Shown here: positions 40,863 through 64,000 of the stretch, one piece after another
Layout: each line of letters starts with the position of its first letter
How positions within the stretch are numbered: the first letter of the stretch is position 1
DNA from: Aplysia californica
Lineage: Eukaryota > Mollusca > Gastropoda > Aplysiida > Aplysiidae
Assembly: GCF_000002075.1 (NCBI RefSeq)
Contig: NW_004797277.1
Span: 1,939,700-2,003,699, forward strand
DNA: 64,000 bases
Reading direction: 5' to 3'
The notes under the pieces: model-generated
Told to the model about the DNA's origin: nothing
The model's database searches: none
The model's input: the letters and a program-made list of their open reading frames with translations, nothing else
Position numbers and translations under genes: made by a program

Positions 40863-42110
40863 TCATAGTGTTTAACTTAACTTTCACAACATGGAAATTG
40901 TTGAGGTAATGATTCCATTGCAGCTAAATTATTGTCCTCTGTGTGGTTTTGATGCGACGGGGAAGCATCTGTGGTTCTACTTTTCTTCCTCTCTATTATC
41001 ATCATCATGTCCCTCTTTTGTCTTGCCTTACTACACAAAATTTGTCTCTCTGGCACCAAATTCAATGTGTCACAATAGAATTGATACTTGACAACAAAAA
41101 GATCAGAATCAGAGGTGAGTAAGTAATAATCAAATATGACCGAGGCTTAAAAATAACACAATAACTTTTGGAAACTGTAAGCTTTTGCTTTTATTGCATG
41201 CAGGCAACAAAAAAACAATTCATTCCACACCCAAAAAAAAGCATTATGGGTAGTACACATAAAACATGCACTAAGATTAGGTTCAGTTCCTTGACGCTTT
41301 CATCTGAGCGTTTTGAAAGTATTCTTTTCCTCCAGATTAATTCGAACTTTTGAACAGCAAGATGTCATGTCTGTTTCTTCACACTGGCATTTATCACCTG
41401 GTGAAAAAAAAACAAGATTTAACATAAAGGAAAGTCCTCATGCACTTCTTTCTACCACCAGATCTTTTATTTTTCTGTAAGCAACATAAACTCAGCCCTT
41501 GTCTCTTATTCCGACATACCTGGTTGTATATATACATATATATATATGGTCATTTGTTTACTTTTTTTCTAAGGCTGATGGGCAGGTAAAGAACACCATC
41601 TTGGTCAAGGATGAAAGACTACAAGGTTTTTCTCAGCATACTATACACTTTGAGTTTGAGAGACTTTGGTACATGTGGTAGAAAGTCAAAGAAAAGCAGA
41701 TGTATAATCTGTCCCCATCGTTTTATGCAAGAAAAATTCTGAAATTATGCAAACTGAGCCCAAAAAAGTGAAATAATGCTATTCTGTTCATTTTAAAATA
41801 GAATGATAAAGGAAAATAATAAGAAATTATGCAAAAAAATGATCAAATTTTGCTAAATTATGCGGGGTGTATAAAACCACAGGGACAGATATAATATACA
41901 TGCCTTGAGAAAAATTTAACAAACACAACGTGGCACATGAAAACTCCCAGGAAAGCCACAAGCATAACCATCAAGATAGGTTGGTGATAGATCATTTTCC
42001 CAAAAGAAAAATATTGCACCTGATGTCGCATAAGGCCGAAAATATTCTAGCTCTGTCCGCCTGGTGTCTGCAAATTGAAAGCGGTTAAAGGATACAAAAG
42101 CATTTATACT
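40863..42110. other. Intergenic, no gene seen
   Basis: AT-rich DNA between the nested transposon stack and the RBM48 end. A short TA microsatellite lies near 41530. Nothing else was recognised. Confidence 0.4.
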
Positions 42111-42177
42111 ATACTGCACCTGACCCGCCATTCCGTCGCCTTCGGGGATTGACCTCATTGGATACAATGGCACTGTC
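42111..42177 (-). CDS. Candidate terminal exon of RBM48 (frame unresolved)
   Basis: A good acceptor, ATTATTTCCTAG, precedes minus-strand sequence that in one frame reads SAIVSNEVNPRRRRNGGSGAV followed by a stop. This resembles the basic QRRRI ending of vertebrate RBM48. That frame is not in phase with exon 4 using the visible splice sites. The in-phase frame instead reads TVPLYPMRSIPEGDG and stays open to 41916. An extra exon or a different donor could settle it. Confidence 0.35.
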
Positions 42178-43102
42178 TAGGAAATAATGATTAGCATTTC
42201 TGTTGCATTTGTGAAAAAGGAGGTACAGTAGACACTGATCAGTTGCAATTTATTTTATTTTATAAACAGACTAAGAAACAAATGTGAAAATCCTCACTTA
42301 ATAATGACCCTAAATTTTTGTGTGAAAGCATGTCATTGTGGTGTGTCTGTGTGTGGCTGATCGAAGAAAAAAAAATTATTCAAAAAAAAAATTAAAAAAT
42401 CATAAATACACTGAAAATTGCAAATCCATCGCACCCGCGAGTTTTCGAGTACGCTGAGTTCTAATCTAACTTAAAAATACGATTTGATGCAAATTTTAAC
42501 ATTTAAAATCTTTATTTTTCCTGTCTCGGTAAGAGTGATGACTCATTTCCTGTCTAGAATTGGACGTACTGATGGAGAAGAATGCTGCAAGTGATAATCA
42601 AATCCGGCTACCTCCAGTCAACATCTACGAGCCGGACTTGATATAATTGGCCTGTCCATCAACTCTTTGTTTTATTAGTAACCTCGGCACCCATTTTGTC
42701 TGTCAATGTGTTGTTTTCAAACCAGGATTAATCAGGAACAACCTAGGCTGAGTGGGATACAGGGTCCATGCAGATATTTTGATACTCAACAAAATAACGT
42801 ACCCCTGTGGGAATCAAATTCAAATCTTCTTCATGCAACAGCAAAGAGTCTAATCAATACACTGCAGACACCTCTGATGACTTAAAATTTATGGTAAAAT
42901 GCTCAAAATTTGGTGCAGGAAAACCCAAGGGAATTCACAAGCACAGAAATATCAAGATAACCTGGTGTTACAAAAACCATGGCAACTTAACATCTAAACA
43001 AGATGATGGTTGAAAAATAGTCAAAATATCAGAAATGATTTAGGAACATACAGCAAAATTTTTCCAGAGCTGCTATATGCATTCATAAAGTAACATCCTT
43101 AC

Positions 43103-48093
<4,991 letters not shown>

Positions 48094-48851
48094 AAAATCT
48101 GGAAACTAAAAATTACAACATTGTACAAAATCGTCATGTCCATAACACAGCTACAACACTAGGCCCTGGCTATATCAGGACTACTGGGACCAATGTGATG
48201 TCCTTGTTATAGCCAAACCCTAAGGTTATAGACGGGGATCATATTTACACACATTGTAACTAATGATTAACAATGTGATCATTTTTCCCCCCATAGAATA
48301 CCCATTACTAATTTAGCAGTTATTTCTGCTTTCATTTCCACCGATATTATTTGCTCCTCATCCTTTTCTTTCTTTTTCTAGTACCTTAGTCTCCAGGAGG
48401 TTGACTAGACATTAATTGAGATGCACAGGATGTAACCTAATGAAAGTAATTATTGAATTAATTTAGCGCACATCATGTTCTAGAGCAGGCTCTATGGGCT
48501 TTACAACTATTCAAAATTTTAAAATTTAAAGTTATCACAGAAGGGAAAAGGAACACACATTATACGTCTGCAGTAAATCAAGCACCAAGTGCTTACTTTT
48601 AATTCAATCATGTTCTTGTTACAGTACAGGTCTCGCCACCTCACAAGGACACAATTTAAGATGTGGTGCCAGACAGAGGTCATGCTAAGACACTCAAGTC
48701 ATTGATAGGAAAATCTGAATTAACACCACATTGCATCCAGCTTTCCCCCTCCCTTCCTCCCCTATATACATGGCATAATACATTATAACTAACTAACGCC
48801 TCTTGTGGGTCATGTAGGTACAATATGCCATGGATGCTGTTTTGCTTAATT
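48094..48851. other. Upstream flank of RBM48
   Basis: This holds the presumed RBM48 promoter and 5' UTR, but no clear core promoter elements were found. The minus-strand TTTCCAG just upstream of the start codon may be a splice acceptor, in which case the true promoter lies further out. Confidence 0.4.
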
Positions 48852-48863
48852 TGCTTTTTATCT

Positions 48864-49043
48864 TTTTTTTTTAAAGTAGAGGTTTTACAGCTCTCGCAAC
48901 TGCATAAGGTCATATGAGCGCCAGGAGATTAGAGGTGTTACAAGAGAGTAACAAACATAAAAAAGAAGAAGGAGAGATAAGGACGATAGATGTTTGATAG
49001 GAAAGAAGAAGCAAACCACACCAGAGCACCCACCAACCACCCA
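48864..49043 (-). mobile_element. 180-bp SINE, inverted copy, with perfect 12-bp target duplication
   Basis: This is the same unit as at 18585-18766, in the opposite orientation. TGCTTTTTATCT flanks it at 48852-48863 and 49044-49055. Starts and ends of the two copies coincide, which defines the full-length unit (about 180 bp) with an A-rich tail after GCTGTAAAACCTCTACTTTA. Confidence 0.88.
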
Positions 49044-49149
49044 TGCTTTTTATCTAGTCCATTTGAGTGGAATTATGTTGAATTGAAATAAGGTGTTCGT
49101 CAAAATAATGAAATCAAAGAAACTGAAATTTTTTCTGACCATTTGACAA

Positions 49150-49512
49150 TTTATATTGAATTTTTTTGGGGGGGATTCCAAACCTGTTATGTCCACTTAA
49201 AAACACATATATATCCGGATATTACTGAAAACATTGAATAAAGGCACAAAAATATAAATTCACAGTTTCCAAGGACGCTACAGAGCTTGAAGTTTCCAAA
49301 CTTTGCAGCCATTTTATTGTTAATTTTACCTCTGAAACCAGGTGATTCTATCTCTCTCAATCATAAATTTATATCAACTTCTATTCAAGATAGATGGATA
49401 TACATCAAAAGCAGGCAAATGAATAAGCTTTAAGATGGTATCAATAACTTTAACTCTATACCCAAAAATTGAAAAGCGCCTGATTCCAAAGCGTCATGAC
49501 ACATCTGTTTTC
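49150..49512 (-). mobile_element. MITE family D, copy 3 (inverted)
   Basis: It ends AAAAGCGCCTGATTCC near 49496, the inverse of the left end of the copy at 34190. Internal blocks such as CTTCTATTCAAG and CAGCCATTTT match the other copies when reversed. Confidence 0.6.
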
Positions 49513-49924
49513 GGATTTCATCAATGTTATAGCCAAGCATGCCTATTCCGAATGCCGGCTATAAATAAACTTTTATACAATACATTACTAGAGATCGGGC
49601 TTTCGGATTTATTATAAGCCTGCTATAGCCGAACAACTGAGCCGGACTGAGTGGGATGCAGCATCCCAGCAGAAAGATAGAAATTAAAAATACTTGATAA
49701 AATACATACTTTAGATTCTAACTCACACATATTTGCGTGCAACAGTGAGGAGTTGGGCCAACACGGCAGAGACATGGGTTGAAATAAAACTTCAGTGCAA
49801 AAGTAAAACCAAAGAAAATGAGGGAAAGGTTGTGAGTTGTTTTTTATAAATTTCATTTTGGTCTAGTCAGGAGCATAGAAATTTAGAGCTTTCAGCGTCA
49901 TTCACAAAGACATGAACACAAATA

Positions 49925-51560
49925 CAGTAGTCTCTGCCTCAGATCCCGGTCCTTGGGAGCAAGGAAAATGCAGGATTTTAGGCGAACGGGATCTTATCCG
50001 ACACACCAAGTAAAGAATCTTTAGTGACCCATGTTAAGGCCCACAACTGGTAAAATGGTCTCCCTTCACTCTGAAATGGTCTGACGTGACCCCTGGGTGG
50101 GTGCATGAGGCGTACAATTTTCACTTATTATTCTATCGTAAGTCTCAAGTTCTACGCTTATCCAGTTGCCCCCTCCCTTTTACCTGTCCAAAATGTATAG
50201 CTTTTCATTTCTGACTGAGTTCCCCCTGCCTTTGTAGTTACGCACCATTACGTTGTCGTCACACCTGTTAAAATTCAGTCTCTCTCGCAAATTGGGGAGT
50301 AGAGACATTAAGGCTACTATGATCAAGGAAGTGTTCACAGTTCGATGTAATCCCGTCATGAGAGAACTTGTAGACCCTACCCAACCAGCGTATTATGTAA
50401 GTTTAGGTGGGGAACTCAGATGCGAGTGTGATGTTTGGGGAAAACAAACGCGTCAGTCAGTTCACACCTACGTGTGATCCTGTCTTGGGCAAACATTATA
50501 CCGCTTTATAGAGTTTTACAACACTCATCTGATCACTTTCATGAGAGTGATTGATCTTTGATGCCATGGGTAGTTCAATGATCTCAACTTTTCCCCCTTG
50601 GTTGATCAGCTGTGCCCACTCACATTTTTGTTCCATAAATTATTATCTGAAACTCAGGATCTTAGCCGAATGTAGACTTTCAAAGTGAATCAGAGCAGGA
50701 TCTTAGAGGTAACTTTTATACAATCGAACCTGTGTAAGACGGCCACCCACTGTCCAAGAGAAAAGTGGCTGTAAAAGACAGGCGGCCATCTTAGGCAGGA
50801 CTGACCAAGATGAAAAAAACCCAAACCATTCCTTTCTGAGGTCCCAACCGAAGGTATCTACATTGCTGTTGTTTTCATTGGTTTGTCTTTTGTTTGCTTT
50901 TAGATATTGTTGCTGCTTTTGTGCAAGGGTGACAATAAAACGAAACACATGGGTCGCCACCACTCTGATAACGAGCGACGCTTCTGTTGCAAGTTCATGT
51001 TGATGTCCTTTGTTGCTTTGTTACAGACTGGGTAAACAGTGACGACTCATCTCACTGATGATTTATGACTGTGACTATGAGTTCTGGGCGGAGCTTATGG
51101 GTTATGAAGGATCACACGCTTACCTCACCATCAGCAGAAAATTTGTTACTATTGGTCAACTGTGGGAGGGGCCAACACCACATGATCGTAGAACGGACTA
51201 CTTAACAACGACAGGTGATTGGATTATGAAGGCTTGCCCACAATGCCAGGGGCCAATGCATAATTTATGACAAAAGATAATGGAGTCACTAAGGTGGCCG
51301 TCTAAGACAGGTGTTATTATTCGGTGTGAAACTGATTGTGTGTTAAAATATGGTGGCAGCAGCCGCATTGGACAGGTGCCCGTTTTACACAGAGTTAAAT
51401 TATAAAAAGAAGAAACGCAATGGGGGACACAAAAAGTGGCCGTTTGTACATGTGGTCGTCATGGCAGGTTCGACTGGAGTAAAAATTCTGTTTTCTTAAA
51501 ACAGCGGGATCTTAAGCGAACCGAAATCATAAGCGTTGGGATCTTAGGCGGAGACTACTG
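49925..51560 (+). mobile_element. CAGTAGTCTC element, copy 2
   Basis: The left end CAGTAGTCTCTGCCTCAG and the inverse right end CAGTAGTCTCCGCCTAAG are flanked by TA (49923-49924 and 51561-51562). With the nested element at 50721-51476 removed, it is 880 bp. It has no recognisable transposase, so it is probably a non-autonomous Tc1/mariner or pogo relative. Confidence 0.88.
50721..51476 (+). mobile_element. Element with CAGTCGAACCTG ends nested in copy 2
   Basis: The left end CAATCGAACCTGTGTAAGAC is preceded by TA, and the right end, reversed, is CAGTCGAACCTGCCATGACG. The sister copy near 18380 lacks this 756-bp insert. Its inside holds repeated GTGGCCGT-type sequence and a short open frame at 51058-51270 that I do not recognise. 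The end type recurs at 19318, 21368 and 54577, so a second pogo-like family is present. Confidence 0.75.
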
Positions 51561-51805
51561 TAGTAAATTGGCATTATAAAATTTTTATAATTATCATTAT
51601 TACGTCATTTAATTGAAATAATAAATTCACACTTTCAATTAAGTTTGAAAGGCTCCTAAGAAATGCTTCTGTGGCAGCTCCACTCTGTAACATATATTCA
51701 GAGCAAGTCAGCGAGTAAGGTTTTCAAATTTCACCCCAACTGGTACAGTCCTCTTGACTGAGCTGACTTTGACAAAACTATCACTTTTCGTAGAACATTT
51801 GAGAT

Positions 51806-52644
51806 ACAGTAGTCTTTATCTAAGACCCCCACCATTTACAATCCTGGTTCATTTCAGATCCTGTAGTTTTAGTTCTAGGAAAACATTTTTACTACACAAA
51901 AGTCACCCAAAGATCCCACTCTGAAGGTCTATATTCGGCAAAGATCCCCCCATTTCAGATCATAATTTACGCAACAAAAACCCAGGCAGGCGTAACAGAT
52001 CAACCAAGAGTGAAAATCTGCAGATAATTGAATTGCCCCTTGCATGATAGATCAGCCATTCTAGTGAATGTGATCACAACTTTTGTAAATCTCTATGAAA
52101 CGGTACAATGTTTGCCCCACACTGGATCACTGAGGTATCAACTCGCCAATGCACTCGCTTCTGAGCCATCCACCTAAAAGTACATCACACGCTAGGTGGG
52201 TAGGGCCTACAAGTTCACATCAAGTGAGATTACATCGAACTGTGAACTCTCCCGTGACCATTACAGCAGTTATCTCTACTCCCATATTTGCGTGACCCGA
52301 AATTTAACACAAAAGTGTGTGACAAAAAAGACTGAGCAACTTGGTCAGAGATGGAAAGCTATAAATTTTTGACCGGTAAAGGGAAGGAGTAGCAGGACAA
52401 GGGTATCTTGAGACTCACGATAGGATGATTAGTGAAAATGGCATGCCTATGCCACTGTGACTTGACCATCAAGGTTGACCACTCTTTGCTCTCCATGAGT
52501 CATAAGCCCATCCAGGGATGACGTCACTCCATTATAAAGTAAAAGGAGACCATTTTACCGGTTGTGAGCCTAGATCATGGTAAGCTTAGATCCCTAAGAT
52601 CCTGCATTTCCTTTGTTCCCAAGCACTGGAGGAAGAGACTACTG
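51806..52644 (-). mobile_element. CAGTAGTCTC element, copy 3 (inverted)
   Basis: The left end CAGTAGTCTTTATCTAAG and the right end GGAAGAGACTACTG are flanked by TA (51804-51805, 52645-52646). The body aligns in reverse with copy 2, and at 839 bp it shows the size of an element without nested insertions. Confidence 0.88.
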
Positions 52645-52689
52645 TATTAGCTTAAGGGTTTTAAAATTGGACATCAACAGCAGAGAAGC

Positions 52690-53090
52690 TTTCTGAAAAA
52701 CTAGAAAAAATAATAATGATCAATACACCTCAAAGTATTAAGAAGAGCTCAGTCAGAGATAAGGTGGGAAGAAAGCGTTGGCGATGGATTGGACACACTT
52801 TCAGGAAGGCAAGCAGCTGCATAACAAGGAAAGTGTTAGATTGGAACCCACAGAGTAAAATTTCAAGGGGAAGACCACGTGGAACCTGGAGAAGAGTCAC
52901 AGAAATGGATGTACAGAAAAGTAGGAAGACATGGAGTGACCTCAAGTGGCTCGCCCACAATAGGGAAAGGTGGAAAGAGTTTGTTCATGGCCTAATACTG
53001 ATCCAAGGTGAAAAAGGCAATGATGAATAGGCCTACACCTCAAAACTTGAAATAAAAGTAGACTGAACCCAGTTTTCTCTTCAATGCCAG
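52690..53090 (+). mobile_element. LINE ORF2 C-terminal fragment
   Basis: An open frame at 52716-53030 reads KVGRKRWRWIGHTFRKASS, then KISRGRPRGTWRRVTEMD and KTWSDLKWLAHNRERWKEFV. This is the typical C-terminal tail of reverse-transcriptase proteins of RTE/Jockey-like LINEs. A stop ends it before a short 3' UTR with an AATAAA-like motif. The rest of the LINE is missing, so it is a 5'-truncated copy. Confidence 0.85.
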
Positions 53091-53164
53091 TCTTGCCTAA
53101 ATTAGGAATCTACTTCACATTTCTAGTCTGAGTCCAGACAAAATATACCTTGATGACTATGACC

Positions 53165-54013
53165 TTAACTCTAGTCCTGCGGGGTTAACCGGAAGAGGGC
53201 TCTTATCGATCGATGACCCACTTACGTCGCCCGCGAGCTTGTGCCGCAGGGCGCCGGGGTCAGACACCGGTCACGCGAGCGTGCCGCGGCAGGTCAGGGA
53301 AACACCTCATCTTTTACAGCAAACTGATACGATCAATGAATAAGTGTTACGATCACACGAATAATCCCATTATCTCCTCGTCGGTTGATCAGAGACGCTG
53401 AGATTGGAAGTTACACCAAATCGAATAACTTTTCCAGAGTTTTCCAGATTTCACACCTATTATGAATGAACTTGCGAACAGCTGCTTATCAGCTATTGTT
53501 CGAAAGAGGGAAAAAATGGGATAATTTCCGAATATTTTTTTTATTCAGTTGCTCTCAAATTTCTCCCTCTGGTAGGACAATGGTTCAAAAACCACCAAAT
53601 ATGATTATTTACATCAGGAAACAACGTTTGGTGTAAGAATTAGATTGTTTGAAAAGTGAGGAAAGGTGTTTGCATTGAAAGATGAAAGTCCTATTTCCTG
53701 AATATCCTTTCGAGTCCCTCAAGTGTCTAACTGGGTCAAAATGCTCATATTTCATTGGATGAACGTCTCAACTGACGCTCTGTTATCTCTACCAACGCCT
53801 CGCGTTGCAAAACAATGCAGTAAGTTCCAGATGGACACACAGGCACAAGCAGACTGACGCACACACATTTTAGCACACAGATGCAGACCCCGCCCTAAAC
53901 GAAATGCGTTGCCCGCGCGGGACGACGACTGATCAGGGACCAGCTGTGGAGCGCCGCGCGGGATTGCGCTTATCGGACAAACATTTATCAGGGACCAGAA
54001 TCTTAAGGGTTAA
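53165..54013 (-). mobile_element. Non-autonomous piggyBac-like element, copy 2 (inverted)
   Basis: This 849-bp element is flanked by TTAA (53165-53168, 54010-54013), with ends TTAACTCTAGTCCTGCGGGG and, reversed, TTAACCCTTAAGATTCTGG. It aligns in reverse orientation with 20444-21310, for example AAGTGTTACGATCACACG against the inverse of the first copy. It has no transposase. Confidence 0.75.
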
Positions 54014-54099
54014 TACATTGACTCCATGACTTCTTGACTTAACACTTTCCACCCACGCAGCACGCAACACCCCAACGGACAAGGATACAAGTGCGGTAC

Positions 54100-54185
54100 A
54101 CCCTATATCACACCGACGCTGATCGGCGTCCCGTGGGGAAAAGGGACGGCTTCTTACCGTCGCCGATCAGCATCCCGAGGGGGCA
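54100..54185. repeat. Hairpin-forming inverted repeat
   Basis: GACGCTGATCGGCG and CGCCGATCAGCATC, with inner GTCCC and GGGAC, can pair into a long stem. It may be part of a mobile element or a chance structured site; no RNA family was recognised. Confidence 0.5.
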
Positions 54186-54516
54186 AAGATTTAAGTCTAA
54201 TAGCTAAAAATGTGTGTTTAGTCAGTCCATTGAGGCAGCAATGGGGATAAACAATGTAACATGAACATAGAAATGAGAAACGCATTAGACTAGTTTTCCA
54301 TCCAGAACAGTAACTACCTGCTGGAATCTATATCATTCATTTTGAAACTACTGTCACTTAACCAGTGGGCGCGATTACCATTTTTCAGTAGGCCTAATCA
54401 CTTCACTCTCAGTTTCACTGAAATGTAGTCACTTAGTTTGTTGAATTGTGACTGTCCTGTTAGTTTCACTTTTAATTTTCGTAACAAGGCCAAGAATAAC
54501 TACATTTTAGATTCTA

Positions 54517-54800
54517 TTAGATCTAGATCTATACATATTATAAGCCTAGATTCCTAGATCTAGATCTAAACTAAGTCGAACCTGCCTTAACGGAAACCTG
54601 TATAAAACGGAAACCTGTCTTAACGGAATCTCCCCGCTCCCCCCTTGTTATATTCCTCTTTATTTAACTGTATAAAACGGAAACCTGTCCAACGGGGAAA
54701 CGGCAAGAAAAATCCGCTCCCTTCCGAGGGTTTCACCTGTCTAAGACGGAAAATGCTTAGCCCGCTCAACCTTGATTTGAAACAAAACTCGCAAGTTTGG
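54517..54800. repeat. AGATCT array and pogo-like end with ACGGAAACCTGT repeats
   Basis: A short AGATCT/TCTAGA array (54517-54568) is followed by AGTCGAACCTGCCTTAACGG, a terminal-repeat-like sequence, and by repeated ACGGAAACCTGT (54593-54690). The same end occurs inverted near 21350. No matching right end was found nearby. Confidence 0.5.
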
Positions 54801-55004
54801 TTCTGCCGGCTCTAAACTTAACGCTATGGCTATGGCTATGCCGCTGGCCGAGGAAGAGGAGTGTGCAATTTGGGGGTAGATGTTATCCCATCATGTGACC
54901 TCTGAGCGATGCAATGCAGTGTAGTGTGGGTGTGAAATCTCACGACTTCTCGTGAGAGTGCTCAAGTAGCGAGCCACTACGGAAACTTTCCTGGGTAGCC
55001 AGAA

Positions 55005-55310
55005 GCCAGAGGTGTGAAATTAGATTGACCAATGCCTGCCGCCCTGATCGTACGGCCAGCCGAGAAAAGAGCTCCTTGAATCTTTGTTACATATGATGGC
55101 AGTGAGGGGTGGCATTGGTGGGTGGGGCTAAGGGTGGAATCAAAGGAGAGGTCAAATAGTGGTCCTAAGAAAGGCAAGCACTAGTGGTAAAAATATTTAT
55201 AAGTAAGACTGACCCATATCATCTTATCAGACAGGATATAGGATAGCATTTGAGATGAGAGGTGTGAAGTTTTGACGACTGCCTGCCGATCGGACAAGCG
55301 ATCCTTGATC
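55005..55310 (+). repeat. Repeat family J, copy 2
   Basis: Matches 19440-19790 in the opposite orientation, with GGGGTGGCATTGGTGGGTGG and GGTGTGAAGTTTTGACGAC. A short further piece of the family lies at 56325-56365. Confidence 0.5.
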
Positions 55311-55711
55311 CCACCGGCTGGGCCTTGGAACCCCCCGATCAAAACTACAGTCGGCGATCTGATCGGAAATTACCTTGCGTGACAGTTTGTTTATCTCTCA
55401 TTCATTATTAAGCTGTCGATCGTCGTAAATGTGACGGAAGAAAACATTCGTTTCCTTTCTCTTTGTTTCCTTAGCCTAGCCTATTCAACTTTTTAACCTG
55501 CATCGTACAATTTGTAAAACCATGATCTATCGAGAAAAAAGTTACAGCACAATTATTTCTTTTCTTCACCTCGCCCGTCGCCCTAGCAGCCAAGCATTTA
55601 AGAGCCTGACCAAAGTTCGTGAGTCGTGAATGAAAGTTTTAATGAATGCTATGTTCTCTTTTACGAGACATAGATCTACACATGACAATTACGACAATCA
55701 ATAGTTCCTAA

Positions 55712-62294
<6,583 letters not shown>

Positions 62295-63193
62295 GTATGT
62301 TTAGTATAAACTGAATTGAGTAAAACGGGTTCTGCCAGCATGGCAAAGGGGAAAAACTATTTGGCCAATTCATAATTTTATGCTCAGTGAAAATAATGTT
62401 GAGCTTATGAAAAGAATTATAATGGCATCTGCTTAAGGCTACAATTGAGTCATGGCATTCCCAACTCTACGCTATCAAAAGTCAATTGTGTGATCAACCC
62501 CTCTGAACATCTATCAGTCCCGCAGATTTTCGTTTAATGAAAAGATGGAGGGCCTATATTTAACCTTTAGGCAGCCTTTGTTTGTAAAGAAAGACAGAGT
62601 GGATGATGAAGAAGATTGAATTGCAAAGTTCATTTTATGACTTAAGAAAATGTCAGTTTTATTTAGCGTACGTGTAGTCTATAAGCTGAAAAGAACTAAC
62701 TCATACCATTTGAACAGGGAAACAAAATTATGGTACCTTTTCATACACTAGAATTTAGTAATTCAGCTTGAGATGAAAAGATATGTACTGATGAAGTTAT
62801 TTTGCCAGTTGACGGGCTTGGATGGACAAGCCTTGAATTAAGAATTACAGTCGAGGTAGAAATATTATAATGTAAACAAAGATTGTTCACTCTTTATCAA
62901 ATGCTTCCTTACTACAGTATTGTGGCCTTTTTTATCAACAAAGAGAAGTACGTAGCAATTTTCCTGTGTGCTTGGATCATCACATGTATGGTGTGGCATT
63001 CAAAACTGAAGTCTGAACAGTAAATTCTCTGTTCTCAAACAAATGGCTATAATTAATCAGACTCAGGGTGTTTTGGTTGTTGAGTAAACGTCGTGCTTAG
63101 TGAGGGGACTGCCAAATGAAAAGGACCTTTAGACTATGGCTTAAATTATTGGTTTTCAATCTCGTATTCAGTGTATACAGTCTTGGCTTATTT
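62295..63193. other. DCAKD intron 2, proximal part
   Basis: AT-rich, with no recognised gene or repeat. The third coding exon of DCAKD was looked for and not found. Confidence 0.4.
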
Positions 63194-63391
63194 CAGGGAT
63201 GCCAAATGTCAGGTTTTTCCTTTTTTTCCCTTTTTTTCCCCATCCGTTTAGGAAAGGGGAGAGGTAAGAGAGAATATATTTTTGTTTGCTGATTTAAAAG
63301 CTTTACAAGATTCGGTTTAAGTTTAGGTGAGATGTGATGCTCCGCCCATTTTCAGTTGGTTTTTTTCTCCAAAAATCATTTGGCATCCCTG
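63194..63391. mobile_element. hAT-like MITE with CAGGGATGCCAAAT ends
   Basis: Perfect 14-bp inverted ends, CAGGGATGCCAAAT (63194-63207) and ATTTGGCATCCCTG (63378-63391), enclose 198 bp. CAGGG-type ends are usual for hAT elements. The flanks share TTATTT rather than a clear 8-bp duplication, so the family is uncertain. Confidence 0.7.
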
Positions 63392-63714
63392 TTATTTGGA
63401 TATTTCTGGTCATGAACATTTGCATAACATGACTCTGAAATGAAGTGATAAATATTAAGCCTCTTCAGGTCTAGCCATATCTTCATGGTCGTTTTTTGGG
63501 GGGGGGGGGGGGGGTTTGGTTCTTTTCCTTTCTCTTTGAGCAAAAGGCCATTTTCTCAAAATATGCGTTTTTACTTTTTGAAATGACTGAACAGTTTGTA
63601 ATTTGACTCATGCCTTTTGAAAATAAAAAGTCAAATTATATGGTGGTGTTTTCTGATGCTAATATTTTTTTGGAGAAAACGTGTTTCATGTCTACGTTTT
63701 GCGAGTTTTTTTGA

Positions 63715-63990
63715 GTTTTTGGTAAGTGTTATACGGGCCTCGCAACTTCATAAGGTCATATGAGCACGCGGGACACATTGAATTAAACATTTTCAGTTGG
63801 TTGGAAATTTTCAGTTTTGCACGGTGGGCGGTCGAAACCTAATCTTAATATTGATTTTGGACCACCAAGGGATCTTCAACGTGCCCAACTTGCTCACGGG
63901 ACCTCTGAGATTTTTTTGCAATATCTGAAAAGGCTAGGTGTAGATCTTACCTACAATAAGGTCAAGGGTGTGGCTGAAAGACAGCAGTAA
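63715..63990 (-). mobile_element. SINE, inverted copy at the window end
   Basis: Read on the minus strand it ends CATATGACCTTATGAAGTTG then CGAGGCCCGTATAACAC, as in the SINE tails at 18585 and 36890-37075. Its body matches the latter (for example CAACTGAAAATGTTTAAT). Its head approaches the window edge. Confidence 0.65.
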
Positions 63991-64000
63991 GAAGGAGCTA

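Noticed and set aside
51058-51270. 70-residue open frame in the nested element at 50721-51476
   Set aside because: Short, no recognised motif, and not seen in related copies; left as part of the element.

Overview
This is animal nuclear DNA. Introns are GT-AG, four conserved metazoan genes sit at intron-rich, low density, and there are many short non-coding mobile elements. The protein matches, the DNA transposon and SINE load, and the AGATCT/TCTAGA hexamer arrays suggest a lophotrochozoan, most likely a gastropod mollusc. That placement is an inference; nothing in the window names the species.

Genes from left to right: (1) calaxin/EFCAB1, an EF-hand regulator of ciliary outer-arm dynein, minus strand, seven coding exons between 13754 and 2722. 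(2) Glycylpeptide N-tetradecanoyltransferase (NMT), plus strand, thirteen coding exons between 13979 and 33299, complete at 534 residues. Its start codon lies only 224 bp from the calaxin start codon, so the two share a head-to-head promoter with a candidate RFX X-box and an NRF1-like site. (3) RBM48, an RRM protein of the minor spliceosome, minus strand, four exons between 48093 and 43103, with the last exon unresolved. (4) The 5' part of DCAKD, a dephospho-CoA kinase-like protein, plus strand, two exons from 55742 to 62294; the rest lies beyond the window. NMT1 and DCAKD are also neighbours in the human genome, so this looks like old linkage.

The space between and inside these genes is mostly mobile DNA. 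It holds a nearly full-length but broken Tc1-like element (10414-11903) inside an older repeat; three copies of a TA-flanked, pogo-like element with CAGTAGTCTC ends, one of which holds four later insertions; two inverted copies of a TTAA-flanked piggyBac-like element; a nested stack of three elements around a 100-N assembly gap (38885-40860); a MULE-like family carrying ETS- and YY1-like promoter motifs; two LINE 3' fragments; several SINE families, two copies with perfect 12-bp target duplications; and long CA/GT, GA and AGATCT arrays.

I found no retrovirus, LTR element, Polinton, CRISPR array or bacterial-type system. No clearly new biological system is visible. The best leads are the shared calaxin/NMT promoter, the complementary CA and GT tracts flanking the RRM exon of RBM48, and the transposon family that carries promoter motifs.
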